Source: Chrysopilus asiliformis (lineage: Eukaryota; Arthropoda; Insecta; Diptera; Rhagionidae). Taken from it: DNA of 64,000 nt. Both the position numbers and the translations under genes were made by a program. The stretch spans positions 43,738,184 to 43,802,183 of the forward strand of contig OZ035961.1 in NCBI GenBank assembly GCA_964034945.1, read 5' to 3'. Under the pieces are notes generated by a model, which did no database searches, was not told where the DNA came from, and was given only the letters and a program-made list of their open reading frames with translations. Shown one piece after another: positions 58,001 through 64,000 of the stretch; positions within the stretch are counted from its first letter, which is position 1, and every line of letters starts with the position of its first letter.

Positions 58001-61000
58001 AGCGTTTCAATCGAACTGCAATGACATTCAATTCTGCAGGTGTGTTCAAATGGTAAGAGGCGGAGCTGTCATCAGCGAAACAGAAAAGCGGATTGAGGGT
58101 GAGGGACAGTAGATCTTTGATAAATATTAAGAACAGCGTAGGAGCTAGAACTGAGTCTTAAGGGACACCAGAGTTAACTTTGAAGAAGTCAGACTTGATA
58201 CATCCAGTACAACCGGGTGGTTCCAGTACAACCGGCCAGTACAGTACAACCGGATATTTACGTTCAACATAAACTATAGTGAGCACGGGTAGGACGTATA
58301 AAAAACATCCCCAAATTATGCATGAATTACAGCATTTGTAAGGTTTTTACGTTGCAATCCATCCACAGCAGAGGCCGTGATAGCAATCTAAACCGATGAT
58401 GTCGTTAACACCAAGAGGCAGTTCATAAAATAAGGTGCATTTACTTCTTTGAAATATCAACAGAAACTTTCGTCAATCTGACACAATACTCTCAAGTCGA
58501 TTTCAAATCAAAAATGTTTCCAAAAAAAAAAAAAATCATTTATGGAAAAATCCTTGAATTAACGGTTAATGTAGCTCACTCAGCATTAATTCAAATTAAA
58601 TGTGCTTTTAGTAACGATGTCCGCAACGAAAACAGCAAATACAAGTATATTAATCCGGATATTGAAAAATATAATTAATTATTTTTGTAAAACACGATGA
58701 AGTATTTCAAGTCAGATCGAAAGTGTTATCATTCATTAATTTCATAGTAGATTTTATGCATAGCATAAAAACGAAACAGGTTTGCCGTGAATAAAATCAT
58801 TAAATCGATCTAAGAGAATTGATACATCTTTTTCAAATCGAAATCACGGACTACCGTTTCTTTAAACGATTTCACGTCTATTAAAAAAATTTATAATAAA
58901 ATTTAACATTATTATGGATAAAAATATTTTACTATGCTAAATCACAAGACAAACAATTAAAGACGGAAAAAACAAACAGAACGAACTAAAAACATTGAAA
59001 CATGATTCATTTAGCGATGCCTATACATTCGATTGACCTATAAACTTTGTAGATAATCATTGAAAGTAGAAAAAAAAATCAAACAAACTATGCATGAAAT
59101 CTGTTCAACCTGTTGCTTAACAATATCTTTGGCAACAAACAAAACCGTGTAGAGTCATCCACAATTGATTGAACTGACCTTGGCCATGAATATTATAATA
59201 CATAATTCTAGATTCTTTCGTAGATATTTTTAAATTTTCCACATAATTTAATATTGGCGTGGGTTCAAACGTCCTAGTTCGACTCGTTTCTTAGTTCTTT
59301 AATCGACGGAACATTTCGTACTTTTTTTTTTGAAAACTTCTGCTTATTCATCGTTGATGGACTGACATTTGATTATTGCAGCATTCTTTCAGGAACCAGA
59401 AATGATCTTATTTTTAAATAAAGCGTTTTTTTTTGTTAAAACTGCTAAAACTAGTAAAACAACTGACTTCAGTCTGCCAAGCGCAGCTACATTAGAGTTG
59501 GATTCTGGGTTAAATACTGATAGAGAAGCAGGGAAGAAGAGGAATTTCTAGACTAGCATTGAGATGGTGCTGTGATCTAAAAGTGGTTATGCTTTGCAAG
59601 TGATTCTTTTCAGAATTCAATATTTTATATTTACTTTGATAGTAGAATTGAGTTCTTAACACTAATATGGAAACTGCTATCAAGGACTCTGTTGTCCTTG
59701 AAAACCCTAACAAATGCTACAATTTATCCATGGTACGTAAATTATCTAATTATCATCATTACTGATTTAACAACCCGTCAATACATCCCTCCACATTTGT
59801 CGATTCCTTGCCTCTATCCTCCAGTTGGCGTCCTTGTCCACCGCATCGATCCACCTAGCCTTGGGCCATCCAATTCTATGTCTGCTATCAGGATTTTTTA
59901 TGCTCACTATTTTAGTTTTCAGTCGATTTTAACGTCACTTTAATACCAAGTACCAGGAAGACCGAGTCATGCTCGGCGACCTCAAAATCCTACTTTTGCT
60001 GATTTTTGGGGAAAAAATAAATTCACATTATCTTTACAGAGCTTTTCCAGAGTTTTTAAATTCCCGACCTAGAAAGCTAGAACTAAAACTAACACGCGAT
60101 AACAAAATTTCATAGAAATCGGTTGAGTGGTTATTGAGTAATAGCTGTCACCGATTTTTGAAACGTTGTTTTGAGACACCAGGTCAGGGTTATAGAGGGG
60201 AGGGAAAAGTCAGGTTTGTAGTGGAAAAATCGGAAGGCCTTAGCCTCCTTAGTAATACTGTAAATTTTCATTAAGATCGGACCACCCAATTCGAAGATAC
60301 CTGGCGAGGGGTATCGAGGGGAATTTTCTCAGAGGTGAGACCTATCTAGATAGACTCCTTGTCCCCGAAACTCCCTAACCCCCAAGTTTCGTTAAAATCG
60401 TTAGGCGGGTTTTCGAGATCCTTTGTGCAGACAGACAGACAGGCAGACGTTCCTCGTATTATATTATAGTTAGGATTTGAATTTTCGAATCGCCGAAAAT
60501 CGCACGGTTCGAAATTGGTCCATTATAGTGAATCATCATCCTCGGCGCTACAGCTCTCCTGGACCTCCTCAATTGAGGTTTCATAACAATTTTTTCCCTG
60601 CTTCACACCTACAGTTTTACATGGATTGCGAACCATTGATGTATTACAAAATTCGTAAGGTTTTTACGTTGCAACCCATCAACAGCAGAGCCCGTGATCG
60701 CAATCTAGACCGATATAATGTCGATAACACCAAGCGGCAACTATTGCTACTAATTTCGTAAAGCAAGTTGGGTGGACTTGAATCACAGCGTGCGACAGTC
60801 GGGAATTGAATCACCGACCTCCGGAATACGGGCCAAGTACTTTACCACTTGGACTACGCTGGACCTTGATTATAGTGAATAGAGACTATTATAATCGACA
60901 CTGAGAAAGAACGGCCGATTTTCGTTTATTTGAGAAAGCCAAACTTTCTCTCTGCCAGCCAAACAGCCTCTCTCAAACCAAAGTTTATCGCTGTGCATCA

Positions 61001-61963
61001 GCATAATCCCCGTAACAGTCAACTGAAAAATGATTTGCCTTTTAAAACGAAATTCATGGCTAAAACAGAGGAACTGTTTTTTGTATATAGGAACGAAATG
61101 TCAAATTTTAGAAAGGTTTAGAGGGAAACTATTATTTACCGCTGCAGATTCGTGATCAGCACCCCCAAAAACCCCCCTAATGCCAGTTGTTCGGACGAAA
61201 AATGAGAAAAAGGATATTTGGGTTATTCTTACAGAACCTCCCGTTTCGAATTCGGAAACCGGTTCTTAGCGAGCACCTATGAGGTCAGACGAATCTGTGT
61301 GCAAAATTTCATGACAATCGATTTAGTGGTTCGGGAGATATTGTTATGAGCGAGTGAGTTTGTGGTATTTCGCTTTTATATAGATAAAAAATATACTAGT
61401 TTACTTACTTGTTTGATCTAAAGAAAATAGCACAACCATCAACATATTTTCTTTCCTGTTCGGACATTGTCTTGGCCCTGGATTTTGGTGAAAATATACC
61501 CTCATAGCCGTCGTTTTTCAATTCCGGCTTAAAGAAATTATAAAATTGATCGGTTTCGATCTCTTGAAGGCTTATTATATCCGCTGAATAATGTCGAATT
61601 TCGTCTAAGATTGCCTAAAATACAAATTAAAATAGATCAAGAGAATTGCAATTAATAACGAAATTCTAACTAACAAAATTCAATTGTTTACCTTCTTTCT
61701 ATATTCCCAGCCTAGTGCCCAACTTGGGCAGTATCCATACATTTGTCTTGTCGCATATTTGTCACAGAGAACATTGTAACACATAACAGTGAAAATACCT
61801 TTTCGGATAAAGTGGGAAAAATTTTATTAATGAAAGAACGAAATTAATCACAATAATTTACGGCGGTGGCATAGATTGATAAAATTATACTTACATGATG
61901 GCCTATTTTTATTTGGTCTAGCCAAAGGTATCCATGGTCTTTGCGGAGGTGGTGGAACTGTGA
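55061..61963 (-). CDS. twin: twin / CCR4 deadenylase (CNOT6 family), C-terminal four exons
   Basis: Catalytic poly(A) exonuclease of the cytoplasmic CCR4-NOT complex. Exons: 61963-61895 (VPPPPQRPWIPLARPNKNRP), 61798-61692 (FTVMCYNVLCDKYATRQMYG then PSWALGWEYRKK), 61614-61409 (YSADIISLQEIETDQFYN then SPKSRAKTMSEQERKYVDG) and 55841-55061 (LVEFNQLAMANAEGSDNMLN to ISRR-stop). All junctions keep phase. Active-site motifs of the endonuclease-exonuclease-phosphatase fold are intact: LQEIE, LLCGDFNSLPDSG, GIIDYIFYTK and PSDHFPL. The N-terminal leucine-rich repeats that bind NOT1 are not seen here, so the 5' exons lie right of 64000. A 5.6-kb intron (61408-55842) is packed with repeats. Confidence 0.95.
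56757..57150 (+). pseudogene. hAT-type transposase fragment (TTF/ZMYM-like)
   Basis: The plus strand from about 56912 reads FTENDAPIAKGVDIDGKMLV, then LPSEFFENPFKMFKFLSEND, a stop, and FPNLFIDVGIYLTIPVSFAS with GERS. The last part is the conserved PNL.IA.RILLT.PVS.ASGERSF motif of this hAT group. Only about 75 codons remain. Confidence 0.7.
57246..57770. mobile_element. Foldback element with a duplicated left arm
   Basis: About 140 bp containing GGGTTTCACTTTCGTAGTAC and CTTTTTTGGCGGGGAACTG is present at 57266-57410 and again at 57448-57590, and inverted at 57597-57765. The 152-codon minus frame over it simply repeats the same arm twice and is not a gene. Confidence 0.75.
57813..58205 (-). 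pseudogene. Non-LTR retrotransposon reverse transcriptase fragment
   Basis: Reading leftward: FFKVNSGVP, a stop, DSVLAPTLFLIFIKDLLSL, then LFCFADDSSASYHLNTPAE and, after a frameshift, VEFNASKTQSMLLSMKCEK. FADD is the catalytic YADD-type motif and FNA.KTQ follows it in Jockey-like LINEs. It is broken by stops and cut off by the repeat A terminus at 57812. Confidence 0.85.
58200..58262. repeat. Short CAGTACAACCGG tandem repeat
   Basis: Three to four imperfect copies of CCAGTACAACCGG. Confidence 0.75.
58263..59761. other. twin intron, mostly unassigned
   Basis: Contains at 58335-58430 a stretch with GTAAGGTTTTTACGTTGCAA and CATCCACAGCAGAGGC, shared with the SINE-like copy at 60650-60760. The rest shows nothing I can name. 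Confidence 0.4.
59762..59893 (-). pseudogene. LINE C-terminal fragment
   Basis: Reads RHRIGWPKARWIDAVDKDAN and then RIEARNRQMWRDVLTG before a stop. This is the Arg/Trp-rich pattern found at the end of many non-LTR retrotransposon ORFs (RPK.RW.D.V..DA). Confidence 0.7.
60050..60480 (+). repeat. Dispersed repeat with imperfect internal doublet
   Basis: AAATTTCATAGAAATCGGTT, then AAATTTTCATTAAGATCGG and GTTTCGTTAAAATCGTTAGG, followed by GCAGACAGACAGACAGGCAG and TATTATATTATAGTTAGG. This is a 3' end type shared with 51134-51468. Confidence 0.5.
60640..60868 (-). repeat. tRNA-derived SINE candidate
   Basis: Read leftward from 60868, TAGTCCAAGTGGTAAAGTAC resembles an A box and CGGTGATTCAATTCCCGAC a B box, about 35 bases apart, in a tRNA-like head. 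The body contains GGTTGCAACGTAAAAACC, shared with 58335-58430. It has no acceptor-stem pairing good enough for a real tRNA call. Confidence 0.5.
60890..61390 (+). repeat. Repeat-like sequence with a CTAGC-family 3' tail
   Basis: GTGTGCAAAATTTCATGAC, AATCGATTTAGTGGTTCGGG and GCTTTTATATAGATAA match the plan of the dispersed repeat at 51134-51468 without the ACAG tract. Confidence 0.45.
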
Positions 61964-62119
61964 CTGAAAATTTAAAACAAAATATAGAAAAATTTAGTTT
62001 TCGCCTAATTGGACTATTGTTAATTAATTATCTTAGTATTCTTAGACATGAGAATATATTTATAAAATTACAAAAAATTCTGATTTTATTAAAACAATTT
62101 TAAGTAAAATTGGGAATAA

Positions 62120-62500
62120 TCAATCGATAAGATAGTAAAATTGAAAACCTTTAGTATTTTTTAAGTGGGAACGCTTTAACCCCTGGAGGGAACAATAAAT
62201 TGGTATGGTAGTAAAATTGAAAACCTTTAGTATTCCTTGAAATGAATATACAATTGAATTTGGATAAGTGGGATCTAAAATAATTTTTCAATACGACTCA
62301 TCGTTTTTTAAAAAATCGCACAAATCTATTTCATATTTATGTAGGAGCAGGCGAAAAATGATCCGATTTTTCCCGTTCAAGAAGTTACACTCAATTTCTA
62401 CGAGAAACATATGTGTGCAAAATTTCAAGTCTCTAGCTTAATTCCTACGAGAGTTCTCGTGTGACGGACGGGCAGATCCACTTTTAGAGGTTTTCCACTT
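62120..62500 (+). repeat. Short direct repeat and degraded family B fragment
   Basis: AGTAAAATTGAAAACCTTTA followed by GTATT occurs at about 62133 and 62211. From 62280, TTTTTCAATACGACTCATCG, AAATTTCAAGTCTCTAGC and GTGACGGACGGGCAG are the family B order. Confidence 0.55.
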
Positions 62501-62666
62501 ATCCAAAAGTTAAACTTAAATAGATTTTATGGTTCTGAGTCCCACTTAACGAGGTTTATTTCACAATTTTTTTTATATAGTTCCAGTCAGAGCTTAGGGG
62601 AAGACTTTTTAATGCCGAAGCACAGCTCAGGATGGTCGGAAGGACAAAAGGAGATGTCGGTTAGGT

Positions 62667-62974
62667 CAGAGAACAAATAATCTAGAGAATAAACTCTGAG
62701 AACAAATTTTTGACAAATTTCCCCTTCGAAGGGGGGAAAAATGTCCCTATCATTCACTAGCTACGGCCTAAAAGTTAATTACTTTTAGACTAGGGAGCAC
62801 GAAGCAGAGAGAACATTTTCTAATCATTTTCGTCGTATCTATTCAATGGGATGGAGGAATCGAATGGATAATTTTTTCCGTGTTACATCGGATCCTCTTG
62901 CTTCATCTCACAGTGGAAAAATTTTCTCTAAAAATTTGTTCTAAGAGTTTATTCTCTAGATTATTTGTTCTCTG
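62667..62974. mobile_element. 308-bp MITE with 7-bp target duplication (complete copy)
   Basis: Inverted ends CAGAGAACAAATAATCTAGA.. over about 45 bp and an exact duplication GTTAGGT (62660-62666 and 62975-62981). The interior includes GGCCGTAGCTAG-type and ACTAGGGAGCACGAAGC sequence shared with 46716-47025. It lies in the twin 5' intron. Confidence 0.88.
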
Positions 62975-63094
62975 GTTAGGTTCTCCTTGCACTTCTGCGA
63001 GTTATAGTCCGGGGGGAACACATCGGATTGTAAATCATTCCAAAGTCTTGTTGTTCGCGGAATGAGGGAATTCCTAAACTTTACTGTACGAAAA

Positions 63095-63238
63095 CAAGAG
63101 AGAGAGAGAGAGAGAATGACAGAGAGAGAGAGAGAGAATGACAGAGAGAGAGAGAGAGAATGACAGAGAGAGAGAGAATGACAGAGAGAGAGAGAGAGAA
63201 TGACAGAGAGAGAGATAGAGAGAGAGAAAGACAGAGAT

Positions 63239-63269
<31 letters not shown>

Positions 63270-64000
63270 TAGAGAGAGAGAAAGACACAGAGAGAGAGAA
63301 AGACAGAGATAGAGAGAGAGAAAGACACAGAGAGAGAGAGAGAGACAGAGAGAGAGAGAGAGAAAGACAGAGATAGAGAGAGAGAAAGACACAGAGAGAG
63401 AGACAGAGATAGAGAGAGAGAGAAAGACACAGAGAGAGAGAGACAGAGATAGAGAGAGAGAGAAAGACAGAGATAGAGAGAAAGACAGAGATAGAGAGAA
63501 AGACAGAGATAGAGAAAGACAGGGAGAGAAAGACAGAGAGAGAAAGACAGATAGAGAAAGACAGAGAGAGAAAGACAGAGAGAGAAAGACAGAGAGAGAA
63601 AGACAGAGAGAGAAAGACAGAGAGAGAAAAACAGAGAGAGAAAGACAGAGAGAGAAAAAACAAAAAGAGAGAAAGACAGAGAGAGAAAAACAAAGAGAGA
63701 GAAAGATAGAGAGACAGAGAGAGAAAAACAAAGAGAGAGAAAGATAGAGAGACAGAGAGAGAGAGAGAAAAACAGATAGAGAAAGACCGAAAGGGAGAAA
63801 GACAAAGAGAGAGAGGGAACAGGAGTGAAAAATAGAGATAGAGAGAGACAGAGGGAGCAGGAGTGAAAAATAGAGAGACAGAGGGAGCAGGACTGAAAAA
63901 TAGAGATAAAGAGAGAGACAAAGGGAGCAGGAGTGAGAAATAAATAAAGATAAAGAGAGAGAGCAGGAATGAAAAAGAGAGGGACAGAAAAGAGAGAGAA
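63095..64000 (+). repeat. GA-rich polypurine microsatellite, over 900 bp
   Basis: Continuous AGAGAGACAGAGA / GAAAGACAGAGATAGA units run to the window edge, becoming more irregular (GGGAGCAGGAGTGAAAAAT units from 63810). Long minus-strand frames here (Ser/Leu/Phe repeats) are microsatellite translations. Confidence 0.95.

Noticed and set aside
60780..60868. A functional tRNA gene on the minus strand
   Set aside because: Box-like motifs are present, but stem pairing is poor and the sequence continues as a repeat; called a SINE candidate instead.
62956..63921. 321-codon minus-strand frame rich in Ser, Leu and Phe (and two overlapping frames)
   Set aside because: Direct translation of the GA microsatellite; all frames are open because the repeat lacks stops.
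1..64000. CRISPR array, bacterial operon, toxin system or virus-derived gene cluster
   Set aside because: Spliced fly genes and eukaryotic transposons throughout; repeats are MITEs and microsatellites without regular repeat-spacer structure, and no viral structural or replication genes were recognised.

Overview
This is an AT-rich, intron-rich animal nuclear window, almost certainly from a fly (Diptera). It holds two recognisable large genes on the minus strand, each cut by a window edge: an unconventional myosin resembling Drosophila Myosin 95E (19 exons, 19214 down to 1823) and the deadenylase twin/CCR4 (four exons, 61963 down to 55061). Between them on the plus strand are a complete three-exon mitochondrial ribosomal protein gene, mRpS24 (44328-44932), and a probable two-exon gene for a 90-residue protein of unknown function (50459-53541), which converges on twin. 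A 94-codon minus-strand reading frame at 40695-40979 could be a small membrane protein. As I recall the Drosophila map, the Myo95E-mRpS24-twin order corresponds to cytological region 95E-F on 3R (Muller element E), which supports both the gene names and the dipteran assignment.

Most of the rest is transposon debris, much of it in introns. Layout: 1-19.2 kb, the myosin gene, with a pogo/Tigger relic holding a hAT (6.9-8.6 kb), a mariner relic holding a MITE (10.3-12.4 kb) and a compound hAT-like block (15.6-18.2 kb) in its introns. 19.2-35.3 kb has no convincing gene, only dispersed repeats, mariners, hAT MITEs and Harbinger-like elements carrying MADF/Myb-type domains. 35.3-39.1 kb is a nested insertion: a TTAA-flanked piggyBac relic that contains a hAT, a foldback element, a MADF fragment and a dispersed-repeat copy, and that itself sits in an inverted-repeat element. 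39.1-55 kb holds the three small genes among MITEs, a 384-bp palindrome and more nested insertions. 55-62 kb is twin, whose 5.6-kb intron holds LINE fragments and a foldback element. The window ends in a 0.9-kb GA-rich polypurine tract.

The genes are housekeeping genes, linked by conserved neighbourhood rather than by a shared pathway. The best biological observations are a roughly 300-residue Ser/Thr/Asn-rich insertion at the loop 1 position of the myosin motor, a possible 17-nt microexon with an apparently non-canonical donor, a possible 60-nt cassette exon that would split an IQ motif, several short inverted-repeat transposons whose only coding content is a MADF or Myb/SANT-like domain, and several AT-rich elements built from arrays of different self-complementary motifs. 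I found no CRISPR array, operon, bacterial gene or clearly new multi-gene system. Splice joins were made by eye from consensus sites and reading phase, without transcripts.
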